From Anaerolineae bacterium (GTDB lineage Bacteria > Chloroflexota > Anaerolineae > Aggregatilineales > Phototrophicaceae): a stretch of DNA of 64,000 bases. Position 1 is the stretch's first letter, and every line of letters begins with the position of its first letter. Positions 1-9,334 of this stretch are shown piece by piece. Location: the NCBI GenBank assembly GCA_023382675.1, contig JAHDWN010000022.1, forward strand, positions 16,362 through 80,361, in the 5' to 3' direction. A program made the translations under genes and the position numbers. The notes below the pieces were generated by a model, which saw nothing but the letters and a program-made list of their open reading frames with translations, searched no databases and was not told where the DNA came from.

Positions 1-792
1 ACCCTCAGGAGACGTTCCTATGGCTGACGATTGCGCACCGGCGGGCGGGTGGGCAGCGCTGGCCGCCGCGCGGGAGGTCTCGGCAGTGCGCACCGGGACG
101 GTTGTCACCACTTCCGGCGACACGAATTCCAACGCCATCAGCGTCATTTGCAGCGGCATATAGCCCTTGATCGCCGCCAGCACGCCCGCAATATCCTCGG
201 CGGCGAGCGACGTCCTAAGCTGCGGCATTTCCAGGTCGGCAAGGTGTGCATCGCCAATCAGCAAGCGGCTGCCGCTGGTAACGTGGTAATTTGCCATTTT
301 GACCACCGGCACTGGCTGCACACCCTGTGGTGGAGCAGATAAAGCCTCATCGTTGTCAAAATCACCGGGGAAGGCCTGCACCTGAAGATCGTTCTTGAGC
401 AGCGCCACGCCTGAACCCGCGCGCGCCAAATACAGCTCCATGCTGCGCAAGACACCGATGACGATGCTGGCTTCGTAGTGGCGGCTCTCGCTGGCATTAT
501 GTTCGTACAGGTTTTCGTTCAGTGAATGAAAGACGCTGCGCAGTGCGGCGGTGACACTGCCCGAAGCAGCGAAGAATTTCTCGGCGGCGAATTCCGCTAA
601 TTGTTCGTAAAAGGCGGCGGGCGCAGTTTCTTCGCCGCCCGGCAGCACCAGTGTAAAGAACGTATCTGCCTCGCGCCCACGTGCGGCTTTGCGTGGCGCG
701 ACCTCGATCAGCGCGCCTGGAGGCGCGGTTTTGATCGCACGGCCGCTGACAATATAGAGATGCCCCACCAATGCTTCGAGTTCGAACGCCAT
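1..792 (-). CDS. PP2C/SpoIIE-like phosphatase-domain protein, partial (5' part)
   Basis: An open frame of 264 codons runs from an ATG at 792 off the left edge, so the C-terminus is missing. The translation begins MAFELEALVGHLYIVSGR. It contains a segment resembling the core of PP2C-type phosphatases: a helix with SLNENLYEHN, then ASIVIGVLRSMELYLARAG, which looks like the strand pair where these enzymes present a regulated surface, then LLIGDAHLADL, which resembles the LLLxSDGL strand. The usual paired Asp metal ligands are not evident, so it may be a divergent or inactive relative. The last 25 residues seen are rich in Ala, Ser and Pro, as in a linker. A weak promoter (TTGTTT, 16 nt, TAGAAT) lies at 835-862. 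A receiver protein gene lies upstream in the same orientation. The family assignment is inference; that the frame is coding is well supported by codon usage and length. Confidence 0.6.
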   Translation of the reverse strand, partial: MAFELEALVGHLYIVSGRAIKTAPPGALIEVAPRKAARGREADTFFTLVLPGGEETAPAAFYEQLAEFAAEKFFAASGSVTAALRSVFHSLNENLYEHNASESRHYEASIVIGVLRSMELYLARAGSGVALLKNDLQVQAFPGDFDNDEALSAPPQGVQPVPVVKMANYHVTSGSRLLIGDAHLADLEMPQLRTSLAAEDIAGVLAAIKGYMPLQMTLMALEFVSPEVVTTVPVRTAETSRAAASAAHPPAGAQSSAIGTSPEG

Positions 793-834
793 GTCTCTTA
801 CGCCACTACCCTCGTTCCAGACCACTACATCCCG

Positions 835-862
835 ATTCTACATCGTTAGCTGGCGGAAACAA
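835..862 (-). promoter_or_regulatory. Candidate promoter of the PP2C-like gene
   Basis: On the minus strand TTGTTT (857-862) is separated by 16 nt from TAGAAT (835-840). This is about 45 nt upstream of the ATG at 792. The -35 match is poor, so this is a weak candidate. Confidence 0.3.
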
Positions 863-904
863 CTCTCGGCCTATTGACAGCTTGTTCGGTGCGGTGGCCC
901 GGGA

Positions 905-1276
905 TCAGGAAGGGCTGACCTGGAGGATTTCGATGAGATATTCGCGAATTTCGCTGGTGGGGACGGGTTTCGTGTAATAACGATCCCCCTCGCGAAGATG
1001 CAAGGTGTGCTTATAGGTCGTGTGGGCTGTAATGATAATGACGTGCGTCGATTGCAAATGCGCTCGTGAATAGATGTATTCCAATACTTGCAGGCCGTTG
1101 ACTTTAGGCAGCAACAAATCAAGCAGGATAACTTCGGGTTGGCTGGCTTCGAGCAGCGCGATGGCGTCCTCGCCATCGATGGCTTCTGAAACGTCGAAGC
1201 CAAGTTTCGACAACATACCGCCATAAATCTTGCGTGATGGCGTGTCGTCATCCACGACCAGTGCATATCGTGCCAT
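905..1276 (-). CDS. Stand-alone response-regulator receiver protein
   Basis: A single CheY-like receiver domain of 123 residues with no output domain. Counting from the ATG at 1276, the acidic pair is D9/D10, the phospho-acceptor is D53 (LLDLLLP), the switch Thr is T83 (IIITAH) and the invariant Lys is K103 (YTKPV), so it should be phosphorylatable. A TTG codon at 1279, one codon earlier, is an alternative start; an AAAGGT element sits 8-11 nt upstream of either. Its partner histidine kinase is not in the window. The neighbour downstream on the same strand is a PP2C-like protein, and receiver plus PP2C is a common signalling pairing, but a functional link here is inference. Confidence 0.88.
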   Translation of the reverse strand: MARYALVVDDDTPSRKIYGGMLSKLGFDVSEAIDGEDAIALLEASQPEVILLDLLLPKVNGLQVLEYIYSRAHLQSTHVIIITAHTTYKHTLHLREGDRYYTKPVPTSEIREYLIEILQVSPS

Positions 1277-1389
1277 CAAGTCTGCTTACCTTTGTCCATT
1301 ACAGTGAACCATGACATTCACTTGATCGCTTTCGACGATATTCAGTTCTCAGTATAAAGCAACCCGAATGACTTTACCCTTAATACCTC

Positions 1390-3015
1390 TTATTCATCGT
1401 CTTTTTCTGTGCCAGATGCCTGAATCTGTACCTGCACCGCGTGGCGGACGAAGTTTTGCTGCCGCAGATCTTCAAGCTGCCCGTCTGTAATCGGTGCATC
1501 GAGTGTCATAACAGTCAGCGTATGCCCTCCAGGTTCGGCCCGCCCTGTTTGCCAACTGGCGATGTTGACGTTATTCTCGGCCATGAACGTGCCGACACGC
1601 CCGATCACCCCCGGCTGATCGTAGCTGCCCATAAAGAGCATAATCCCGCGTGGCACAAAGTTCATACGATATTGATCCATTTGCACAATGTGCGGCTCGC
1701 GCTGGTCGAGCAAAGTACCGGCCATGACGACGGTCGAGCCGTTTTCCCAGGTCACTTCACACGACACAAGGCTGGCGTAGTCGCCTGTCTTCAAACCCTT
1801 GGTTCGGGTGACCTGGATACCCCGCTCCTGCGCCAGAACGGGCGCGTTGATGTAGTTGACTTTTTCGCCCAACACCGGTTTGAGCATCCCGCGTAGGAGC
1901 GCGACCGTTAGCGGCTTGACCAGGCCCGCCATATCCTCGCCCCGATATTCAACGGCGACGCGGTTGATCGGATGTTGAGCCAGCATCTGCTGAAGGATAC
2001 CCAGGCTTTCCGCGAGCTGGAGATAGGGGTAAATGCGCTCGTAATCGACGCCGTGTACGAACGGCATGTTGACGACATTGCGGTAGTCCTCGCCGCGCAG
2101 CGCGTCCAGCACCTGTGTTGCGATCAGAAGGGAGACGTCTTGCTGCGCCTCGACCGTGTGATCGCCGATGTGCGGTGTATGAATAACACACTCAAGCCCT
2201 ACCAGCGGGCTGTTGTGTGGCGGTTCTTCCGCAAAAACATCGACCGCCGCGCCCGCAAGATATTCATCGCGCAGCGCGTCCGCCAGGGCGCGCTCATCGA
2301 CAATACTGCCATGCGAGGTGTTGATGAGCTTAGCCCCCGGCTTCATCTGCCGGATCACCGTCTCGTTAAACAGCCCGTGTGTTTCGCGTGTCGGCGGAAT
2401 GTGGAGCGAGACAATATCCGCCCGTGACACCAGATCGCGCAGGCCGACAAGCGTGACTCGGTCGTTATCGCGCTGGCTTTCGCCGACGTAGGGATCGTAG
2501 GCGATGACCTGCATTCCGAATGCCAGCGCCAGATTTGCCACCAGGCGTCCCACGCGCCCATATCCCACCAATCCGAGGGTTTTGTCGCGCAGTTGGGTGC
2601 CGAGATTCCGCTTACGGTCGTGCAGCCAGTAGCCATCGCGAACACTGGTGTGGGCTTGTATCAGCCGTCGGTTGAGCGCGAGCATCAGTGTGAGCGTGTG
2701 TTCTGCCGCGGCGACGGCGTTCGCGCCCGGCGTGTGCGTGACAATGATGCCGCGTTTGGTCGCAGCATCGAGATCGACCCCTGCAACGTTGGTGCCGAGC
2801 CTGCCGATGACGCGCAGATTCTTGGCGATGTCCAACAGTCCGGCATCAATCGTCACGTCGTCGCGCGAAATAATGGCGTGGGCGGTCTTGATTTTTTCGC
2901 GCAGTGTCGGCGAATTCGGCGCCATGATGTCGAGCATCACCTGTGGATCTTCGTGCAGGACGCGCAGGCCCTCTGCGGTCAGATCAGCGGCAATGAGAAT
3001 GGTGTAGCCGGTCAC
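1390..3015 (-). CDS. serA: D-3-phosphoglycerate dehydrogenase (ACT-containing, long form)
   Basis: Catalyses NAD-dependent oxidation of 3-phosphoglycerate to 3-phosphohydroxypyruvate, the first step of serine synthesis, in the cytoplasm. The 541 residues match the long type: N-terminal substrate domain, Rossmann domain with the dinucleotide loop GLVGYGRVGRLVANLAL at about residue 148-164, catalytic His in HTPHIGDHT, an intervening (ASB) domain, and a C-terminal ACT domain beginning near SYDQPGVIGRVG, the usual site for serine feedback. The start is a GTG, preceded by a GGGGTG element about 7 nt away. It lies downstream of two HAD phosphatase genes on the same strand, one of them SerB-like, forming a serine-pathway cluster; serC is not in the window. 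ACT-dependent feedback is known for the family and not shown here. Confidence 0.93.
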   Translation of the reverse strand: MTGYTILIAADLTAEGLRVLHEDPQVMLDIMAPNSPTLREKIKTAHAIISRDDVTIDAGLLDIAKNLRVIGRLGTNVAGVDLDAATKRGIIVTHTPGANAVAAAEHTLTLMLALNRRLIQAHTSVRDGYWLHDRKRNLGTQLRDKTLGLVGYGRVGRLVANLALAFGMQVIAYDPYVGESQRDNDRVTLVGLRDLVSRADIVSLHIPPTRETHGLFNETVIRQMKPGAKLINTSHGSIVDERALADALRDEYLAGAAVDVFAEEPPHNSPLVGLECVIHTPHIGDHTVEAQQDVSLLIATQVLDALRGEDYRNVVNMPFVHGVDYERIYPYLQLAESLGILQQMLAQHPINRVAVEYRGEDMAGLVKPLTVALLRGMLKPVLGEKVNYINAPVLAQERGIQVTRTKGLKTGDYASLVSCEVTWENGSTVVMAGTLLDQREPHIVQMDQYRMNFVPRGIMLFMGSYDQPGVIGRVGTFMAENNVNIASWQTGRAEPGGHTLTVMTLDAPITDGQLEDLRQQNFVRHAVQVQIQASGTEKDDE

Positions 3016-3054
3016 GAACGATCACCCCATTAGCTATGACATACAGGCGAACCC

Positions 3055-3717
3055 CTAAAGCCATTCCTGCAATGCGCGCAGAATCTCTGGCAGCCCCGAA
3101 AACACGTGCGGCGTAATGCCATCGAACATATGCGGCTTGGAATACACGTGATCCGGGACGACATAGCAGGTCATTCCTGCGCTGACTGCCGCCTGTGCAC
3201 CCGCCGGCGTATCCTCGATAGCCAGACATCTGTTCGGGGTGACGCCGAGCTTGCGCGCCGCTGTCAAATATACATCCGGCGCAGGTTTGCCGCGCGCTTC
3301 GTCATCTGCCGAGCAGCGCACCGGAAAGTGTGGCAGCCAGCCCATATGCTCGACAATCGCGTCAATCACGATATACGGTGACGCGGAAGCAATGGCGTGC
3401 GGAATGTCGCGGCGAACTACGTAGTCGATGAGCGCGTGCGCGCCCGGTTGGGCGACGACGTGTTCTGCTACAAGATCGACCATGGCATAGTTCAATTCAT
3501 CGACCAGCGTCGGGATGTCATCTTTCATCCCGTAATGATCGCGGACGGCGACCATCGCCTCGTCGATGCGCAAGCCGAGGACGAGGGCACGATCTTCGAG
3601 TGTGTATTTGTAGCCGCGCGACTCGATCACGCGCGTTTCTGCCATGTGCCAGACACGCTCCGAGTCCACCAGTGTGCCATCAAGATCGAAGATGATGCCC
3701 TGGAAGTCAGTCTTCAT
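3055..3717 (-). CDS. HAD-superfamily sugar-phosphatase/mutase-like hydrolase
   Basis: A 220-residue HAD hydrolase of the beta-phosphoglucomutase/2-deoxyglucose-6-phosphatase type. Motif I is FDLDGTL with nucleophile D11 and acid/base D13, motif II Ser lies in ASASP, motif III Lys in RGKPAPDVY, and motif IV is IEDTPAG. A helical cap is inserted after motif I. The ATG at 3717 was chosen because MKTDFQG starts right before the motif I strand. An upstream in-frame ATG at 3903 would run deep into the preceding gene. The start overlaps the end of the SerB-like gene by 11 nt, which implies translational coupling. The substrate cannot be read from sequence; a phosphorylated sugar or small metabolite is likely. 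Confidence 0.85.
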   Translation of the reverse strand: MKTDFQGIIFDLDGTLVDSERVWHMAETRVIESRGYKYTLEDRALVLGLRIDEAMVAVRDHYGMKDDIPTLVDELNYAMVDLVAEHVVAQPGAHALIDYVVRRDIPHAIASASPYIVIDAIVEHMGWLPHFPVRCSADDEARGKPAPDVYLTAARKLGVTPNRCLAIEDTPAGAQAAVSAGMTCYVVPDHVYSKPHMFDGITPHVFSGLPEILRALQEWL

Positions 3718-4591
3718 TTCGTTGGAATTCCTTTTCAAAGGCCTGCTTGAGATCGTTACGCATAAGGACTTCCTGGTCGCGGATGTGTGCCAGGCCGCGT
3801 TCAAATACGGTCTGATGGGGCGTGTCGAGCGTCTTGACGTAGCCCTGAGAGCCGCAAGCCAGCGGTACGATGGATGCCAGGGACTTGACTTGCACGAACA
3901 CATCGGCTTTGTCTTTCACAGTCTCACGCGCCACCACCCCGCCAAAGCCAACAAACAGATCGACGACAGCGCGCGTCGCCAGGTCGGATGAGCCGTCACC
4001 AATCATCATGATGCGTCCCCGGCGCTCACGGGTGAGTTCGCGAATGATTGCAGATTTGCCATTGGAAACAGTCAGCGGCCCCTCGTCAAAATCCAGGTAG
4101 GACTGTGACGCTTGCTCGGACGGCTCGTAATAACGCCACCAGTTGCCTGAGAGTTCGTTGTATTCAAGCTGAACGGCGCGAATATGCTCCGCTGGCACGC
4201 CAAGACGCACACCGAAACCGCGTACCGGCTCGGCCAACCCACCGCTGATGATAAACACCTGCTTGCCCAGGTATTTCAGCGCATTAATGACCGCCTGCGC
4301 ATCGGGAACCATGGTTTCCCAATAGCGCTCTTCAATCGCCTTGAGCTGTCCGCGTGTCGGTCGGATGGCTTGCAGGCGCTTGCCGTAGACATCGCTCAGG
4401 TCAAGCTCGCCCTCCATCGCCTTCTGGGTCAGGACACTGACACGCCACGCCTTGCCTTTGAAGCGCGCCAGCTCGTCGATTCCTTCAATCGCCGACAGGG
4501 TGCTGTCGCAGTCGAAGAAGATCAGGTCGTAGCTTGTCCAGGGAATTGTGTTCGTCATGCGGTTTGTGTTCTTGCGGTGCATCGTCTCCAT
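3707..4591 (-). CDS. Phosphoserine phosphatase-like HAD hydrolase (HAD-IB)
   Basis: A 294-residue HAD phosphatase of the SerB branch. Motif I is FFDCDSTL (nucleophile D27, D29) followed by IEGIDELA, the start of the small helical cap typical of phosphoserine phosphatases; the motif II Ser is in FIISGGLAEPV and motif IV is MMIGDGSSDLATRA. This would make serine from phosphoserine, consistent with serA on the same strand two genes downstream. It is longer than typical SerB (about 210-230), with about 40 extra C-terminal residues and an N-terminal leader. The first ATG (4591) lacks a good ribosome site, and the ATG at 4558 (MTNTIPW) is equally plausible. The 3' end overlaps the next gene by 11 nt. 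Specificity for phosphoserine rather than a related phosphate ester is inferred. Confidence 0.8.
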   Translation of the reverse strand: METMHRKNTNRMTNTIPWTSYDLIFFDCDSTLSAIEGIDELARFKGKAWRVSVLTQKAMEGELDLSDVYGKRLQAIRPTRGQLKAIEERYWETMVPDAQAVINALKYLGKQVFIISGGLAEPVRGFGVRLGVPAEHIRAVQLEYNELSGNWWRYYEPSEQASQSYLDFDEGPLTVSNGKSAIIRELTRERRGRIMMIGDGSSDLATRAVVDLFVGFGGVVARETVKDKADVFVQVKSLASIVPLACGSQGYVKTLDTPHQTVFERGLAHIRDQEVLMRNDLKQAFEKEFQRNED

Positions 4592-4648
4592 TCTAATGCG
4601 CCAGAACGGGATTTTGAAGTCTGCTCAAAGCCTGTTTTGCACCAAAAT

Positions 4649-4676
4649 TTGAAATTATGATTCCCCGGAATAAAAT
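4649..4676 (+). promoter_or_regulatory. Candidate sigma-70-type promoter upstream of the HhH protein
   Basis: TTGAAA at 4649-4654, a 16-nt spacer, then TAAAAT at 4671-4676, about 58 nt before the ATG at 4734, in an A+T-rich divergent intergenic region. The match is read by eye. Confidence 0.5.
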
Positions 4677-4733
4677 ACGCTTACATGTAGATATTATATT
4701 TCTGTAAGTTGCCGTTCATTTAGGAGGAAGCAA

Positions 4734-5138
4734 ATGACCAAAATTACGGACATCGAGGGGATTGGCCCGGCAAATGCTGAAAAGCTAGGGGGCGTAGGTG
4801 TGCGCTCAGTGGAAGCGCTGCTTGAACGCGGCAAAACCAAAAAGGGGCGCAAAGAACTCGCCACGACGACAGGATTGAACGAAAAAGATATCCTGGGTTG
4901 GGTGAATATGGCCGACTTGTTTCGCATCCGTGGGATTGGCGAAGAGTATTCTGATCTTCTGGAGGCAGCGGGCGTCGATACCGTGGTGGAGCTTTCCAAA
5001 CGTGTCCCCGCCAATCTGCACAAGAAGATGACAGAGGTGAACAACGCCAAGAAACTCGTTCGCCAACTCCCGACCGAAAAGCAGGTCTCCAGTTGGGTGG
5101 AGCAGGCCAAAACACTGAATCGTGTGGTCGAGTACTAG
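4734..5138 (+). CDS. Helix-hairpin-helix protein of the DUF4332 type
   Basis: A 134-residue soluble protein. It opens with a helix-hairpin-helix, ITDIEGIGPANAEKLGGVG (residues 4-22), and has a second, FRIRGIGEEYSDLLEAAGV, near residues 62-80. Two tandem hairpins of this form are the hallmark of DUF4332 proteins, whose biochemical role is not established; the fold usually binds DNA non-specifically. The start is supported by an AGGAGGAAG element 3-4 nt before the ATG. The gene is alone on its strand, with its own promoter-like element upstream and a terminator hairpin just downstream, and is divergent from the serine cluster. The DNA-binding role is inferred from the fold. Confidence 0.8.
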   Translation: MTKITDIEGIGPANAEKLGGVGVRSVEALLERGKTKKGRKELATTTGLNEKDILGWVNMADLFRIRGIGEEYSDLLEAAGVDTVVELSKRVPANLHKKMTEVNNAKKLVRQLPTEKQVSSWVEQAKTLNRVVEY

Positions 5139-5155
5139 CCATCGGTGATCGGCAC

Positions 5156-5190
5156 AACGGACGCCGGTGAGAGCTGGCGTCTGTTCTTTC
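5156..5190 (+). terminator. Intrinsic terminator after the HhH gene
   Basis: A 10-bp stem, AACGGACGCC (5156-5165) with GGCGTCTGTT (5176-5185) and one G-U wobble, followed by a pyrimidine-rich tail TCTTTC. It lies 18 nt past the stop codon. Confidence 0.6.
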
Positions 5191-5193
5191 TCG

Positions 5194-6345
5194 TCACCCC
5201 GGAGCCATCAGGCCGTGGATCAAACCGCCGAGGACACCCCCGCCGACGATGAGCCACGTCGCACTAATTTTGTAGCGGATCAACAAGACCGCCGCCGCGA
5301 TTGCCAGCACGACGGTCAAGCCGTCGATCAGGGCGGCGCGCGCAAGTTCCACTGTCACGCCCGCCATCAGTCCGAGCGCCGCTGCGTTTACACCGTCGAG
5401 TAAAGCGCTCAGCACCGCACTTTGGCGGATGCGTGGTATCCATGGACTGATCAGCGCGACGAAGATGAAGCCTGGCAGAAAAATGCCCACCGTAGCCAGC
5501 ACCGCGCCTGGCACGCCCCCGACCAGGTAGCCGACAAACGTCGATGTTGTGAACAGCGGCCCCGGTGTGAACTGGCCGACGGCGACGGCATCGATCAACT
5601 GTTGTGCGGTTAGCCAGTGCAGCCGTTCGACAAGATCCGACTGTAAGAACGCGAGCAGAACGTAACCGCTGCCATAGATCACACTGCCGAATTTGAGAAA
5701 CGTCAGGAAGAGTTCAGTCAGCGTGCGCGCGTGTTCACTCTCGGCAGCGACATTTTGCGTGAAGAGCAGGAGCGGAGCAATCATCGTCGTACCGGCAAAC
5801 CAGCGGCGCGCATTCACGACGGTAAGTGCTGCCAATGTGCCTCCAAATAGAAGCAGCAGTTCATTGATGCCCAGTAAATAGAGGACGAAGACTACTGCGA
5901 TCAGGACGACGTAGCCCCATGATTTCGTCGCCTTCCGCCCCAGGTTGAAGATCGCCTGCAAAACGACCGCAATGATCACCGGCTTGATGCCGTAGAGCAC
6001 GCCTTCGGCGGCGGGCAGTGTGCCGTAAGTGGTATACAACCACGCAAACAACAAGACGACCAGCGCCGCCGGGATGATGAAGCTCAACCCGGCGACGATC
6101 AAACCGCGCAGCCCTGCCCGCGCGTGCCCGATGTGCATCGCCATCTCGGTCGAATTCGGGCCTGGGATCAGGTTGGTCGCCCCCAACATGTCCAGAAAAT
6201 GTTGATCGGTCAGCCAGCGGCGGCGGGTGACGAACTCATCGTGGAACATCGCAATGTGAGCTGCCGGGCCGCCGAAAGCGGTAAACCCCATGCGCATGAA
6301 GATACGGGCGATTTCCAGCAGAGAAGGCGTTTGCGACGTGTCCAT
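5194..6345 (-). CDS. chrA: Chromate transporter, CHR/ChrA family (two-domain form)
   Basis: A 383-residue integral membrane protein made of two homologous CHR domains. The N-terminal half has FTAFGGPAAHIAMFHDEFV (about residues 20-38) and NLIPGPNSTEMAMHIG (about 58-73). The second half has the matching FGSVIYGSGYVLLAFLQSDL and GQFTPGPLFTTSTFVGYLVG. The FGGP and PGP motifs are the family signature. ChrA proteins export chromate from the cytoplasm by proton motive force, but many homologues in ordinary genomes have no tested substrate. The gene stands alone and converges with the upstream HhH gene. No chrB or other metal-resistance gene is nearby, so a chromate role is inferred only from the family. 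Confidence 0.87.
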   Translation of the reverse strand: MDTSQTPSLLEIARIFMRMGFTAFGGPAAHIAMFHDEFVTRRRWLTDQHFLDMLGATNLIPGPNSTEMAMHIGHARAGLRGLIVAGLSFIIPAALVVLLFAWLYTTYGTLPAAEGVLYGIKPVIIAVVLQAIFNLGRKATKSWGYVVLIAVVFVLYLLGINELLLLFGGTLAALTVVNARRWFAGTTMIAPLLLFTQNVAAESEHARTLTELFLTFLKFGSVIYGSGYVLLAFLQSDLVERLHWLTAQQLIDAVAVGQFTPGPLFTTSTFVGYLVGGVPGAVLATVGIFLPGFIFVALISPWIPRIRQSAVLSALLDGVNAAALGLMAGVTVELARAALIDGLTVVLAIAAAVLLIRYKISATWLIVGGGVLGGLIHGLMAPG

Positions 6346-6421
6346 GGTGCGTCCCGAGTGTTGCGCTGTCTCGTCGACACAATGTAACCTGGGGGCGATG
6401 GGGGATGCCAGCAGACTCTGG

Positions 6422-7096
6422 TCAAGGCTTTGTCATGCGGTAGACAATGGCAACCGGCGCAGACAGCCCGGCCTGTGCGTCTTCAGGGAGCAGGCGAGGT
6501 TCAAGTATGCGGTCGATCTGCAACCCGGCATGGCTGGCGGCGCGCTGATAATCTGCATAGAGATGAACGTGATGTTCTACTGCCAACGTTTGTCCATCGA
6601 CGGTGAAGGTACGTTGGGCGCCGCCAAGAAACAAGAAAGGATGTACGTCGCTGACGAGTGCCGCACCACCTGCCACAAGCACGCGTGCGATCTCGGCAAA
6701 AGCCGTGTCCAGATCCGGCACATGCCCCAGCGCCAGTCCACACAGGACAACATCAATCGAACGTGGGGCTAACGGGATCGGGGAAACTGTCGCCAGGATA
6801 CGATTTCGAAACTGAGCCTGGGCGAGCATGTGCGGGCTGTTGTCAATGCCGATCGCGTGTGCTGCGCCTCGTGCAAGCGCGATTTCCGCATAACGCCCGC
6901 TGCCACAGGCGAGATCCAGAACGGTGCGCCCATTCAACGCCGGAAGCAGCGCAATGAATGCTGCTTCTTCTGCGCGCATCAATGCATTATGTGCGTGCGG
7001 GGGATAAGTAGCCGCCCAACGCGTGTAGGCCTCGAACGAGTTGAGGACCGGGATCGGCTTTGAACGCAGGTGGAACCAACGGCGGAGATAACGCAT
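6422..7096 (-). CDS. Class I SAM-dependent methyltransferase (BioC/UbiE-like)
   Basis: A 224-residue Rossmann methyltransferase. Motif I is VLDLACGSGRYAEIALARG (about residues 60-78), motif II has the acidic residue in AIGIDNSPHMLAQA, and motif IV is VVLCGLALGHVPDLDTAFAE. The later strand SDVHPFLFLGG resembles the substrate-side loop of small-molecule methyltransferases. The substrate is unknown. ATG 7096 was chosen; a TTG at 7102 is also possible and has a better spaced AAGAAG. It lies downstream of infA on the same strand, 88 nt away, and could be in its transcript. Confidence 0.82.
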   Translation of the reverse strand: MRYLRRWFHLRSKPIPVLNSFEAYTRWAATYPPHAHNALMRAEEAAFIALLPALNGRTVLDLACGSGRYAEIALARGAAHAIGIDNSPHMLAQAQFRNRILATVSPIPLAPRSIDVVLCGLALGHVPDLDTAFAEIARVLVAGGAALVSDVHPFLFLGGAQRTFTVDGQTLAVEHHVHLYADYQRAASHAGLQIDRILEPRLLPEDAQAGLSAPVAIVYRMTKP

Positions 7097-7184
7097 CCTC
7101 AATATGGCTTCTTTGGAGAGCTGGTCACCGCGTCAGAACAGCTTGTGCGCTGCGCGGCACACCTGCTCCCAGGTATCGGGAGGG

Positions 7185-7445
7185 TTAGCTGCTCGACTGT
7201 TCATCATCGGTGCTGGTTTTGCCATCGCGATAACGATAGATGATACGCCCTCGGCTCGGATCGTACATACTCATTTCTACCCGCACACGGTCGCCCAGAA
7301 GAATGCGGATGTAGAATTTGCGCATCTTGCCGGACAAATAGGACAGAATTCGGTGTCCATTATCGAGTTCGACCAGGAACTGCGTATTGGGCAAAGCCTC
7401 AATTACGATACCATCAACCTCGATTTTGTCTTCAGTCTTCGCCAT
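7185..7445 (-). CDS. infA: Translation initiation factor IF-1
   Basis: An 86-residue S1/OB-fold protein with the IF-1 pattern: [20 protein letters not shown], then [24 protein letters not shown], and the C-terminal strand [11 protein letters not shown]-1 binds the ribosomal A site of the 30S subunit during initiation. A short acidic/serine tail ([10 protein letters not shown]) extends beyond the usual 72 residues. An AAAGGTTG element lies about 3-8 nt before the ATG. In many bacteria infA sits in the spc/alpha ribosomal operon with secY; here both infA and secY occur separately from ribosomal clusters. Confidence 0.95.
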   Translation of the reverse strand: MAKTEDKIEVDGIVIEALPNTQFLVELDNGHRILSYLSGKMRKFYIRILLGDRVRVEMSMYDPSRGRIIYRYRDGKTSTDDEQSSS

Positions 7446-7517
7446 ATCAACCTTTCTGTGGGTCTACCTGATTTAGTGAACTGGCCTCGAATGTAAAAAG
7501 CTACTACCCCTGAACAG

Positions 7518-7548
7518 AAAAACCCGCTGTCTGACTTGACAGCGGTTT
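7518..7548 (-). terminator. Intrinsic terminator after rpsU
   Basis: On the minus strand the stem GACAGCGG/CCGCTGTC (arms 7538-7545 and 7524-7531, 6-nt loop) is followed by GGGTTTTTCTG. It lies 39 nt past the rpsU stop, between rpsU and infA, so infA needs its own promoter or read-through. Confidence 0.8.
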
Positions 7549-7586
7549 CCGTATGATTATCACTACGCAGCAGATGAGGCGCTGGT

Positions 7587-7787
7587 TCAGCGCGTCATCG
7601 CCTTGCGCTGGCGGCGACGAGAGCGGCGGATCGCTTTCTTCTTCTCGATACGACGTAGCTCGCTCTTTGAAATGTGCCATCGTTTACGTCGTACTGTGCT
7701 TAACACACCGCTGTTGGTCACCTTCTTACGGAAACGCCGCAGCAGCGATTCTTGAGTTTCATTCGGCTTCAGGGTTACGTGCGCCAT
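7587..7787 (-). CDS. rpsU: Small ribosomal subunit protein bS21
   Basis: A 66-residue highly basic protein with the bS21 signature: NETQESLLRRFRKKVTNSG, then RRKRWHISKSELRRIEKKKA, and an Arg/Lys-rich tail. It joins the 30S subunit near the anti-Shine-Dalgarno region. An AAAGGAGGTGA element, nearly a perfect anti-anti-SD match, sits about 10 nt upstream of the ATG. The gene lies downstream of the S1 gene on the same strand (123-nt gap) and is followed by its own terminator. Confidence 0.95.
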   Translation of the reverse strand: MAHVTLKPNETQESLLRRFRKKVTNSGVLSTVRRKRWHISKSELRRIEKKKAIRRSRRRQRKAMTR

Positions 7788-7910
7788 GCGTTCGCATTCA
7801 CCTCCTTTCCGCAGTGATTTTTGAGTGGCGCACAGCCTGCTACTGTGCGCCCAATTTATTGAGAGGTTATTCTACAGGATCGACTGCCCGTTCGCCATGG
7901 TCGATTACGG

Positions 7911-9137
<1,227 letters not shown>

Positions 9138-9328
9138 TCGTATCCCCCAACCCCTGAAAATTATGCGATCGCTTTCTGCTATCAGGGGCAAAAAAGGAAG
9201 CTCGACATGCGTGTGCCCATCGACACCCGTAGTCGAGCTTCTGAATGACTTGGCTTGGTGAAATCACCTGGCGTTATGCTGTCTTGAGCAAGCGTTGTTG
9301 CTCAAGACATCCCCTTTCGCAAAAAGTT
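9138..9328 (-). promoter_or_regulatory. Structured 5' leader of rpsA (possible attenuator)
   Basis: About 190 nt lie between the predicted transcription start (near 9328) and the rpsA ATG. In transcript order they hold a perfect 11-bp hairpin (arms 9298-9308 and 9281-9291, loop 6 nt), a 5-bp hairpin GGTGA/TCACC near 9258-9269, and a 10-bp terminator-like hairpin at 9197-9241. The purine-rich ribosome site follows. No known riboswitch class was recognised. Ribosomal protein leaders often bind their own product; here that is inference. Confidence 0.55.
9190..9241 (-). terminator. Terminator-like hairpin inside the rpsA leader
   Basis: Arms GAAGCTCGAC (rc of 9232-9241) and GTCGAGCTTC (rc of 9197-9206) form 10 perfect base pairs, with an inner GTGT/ACAC pairing. 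They are followed on the minus strand by CCTTTTTTGCCCC. It stands about 55 nt before the rpsA start and about 90 nt after the promoter, so it could end a short leader RNA. Confidence 0.6.
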
Positions 9329-9334
9329 GGGTCG

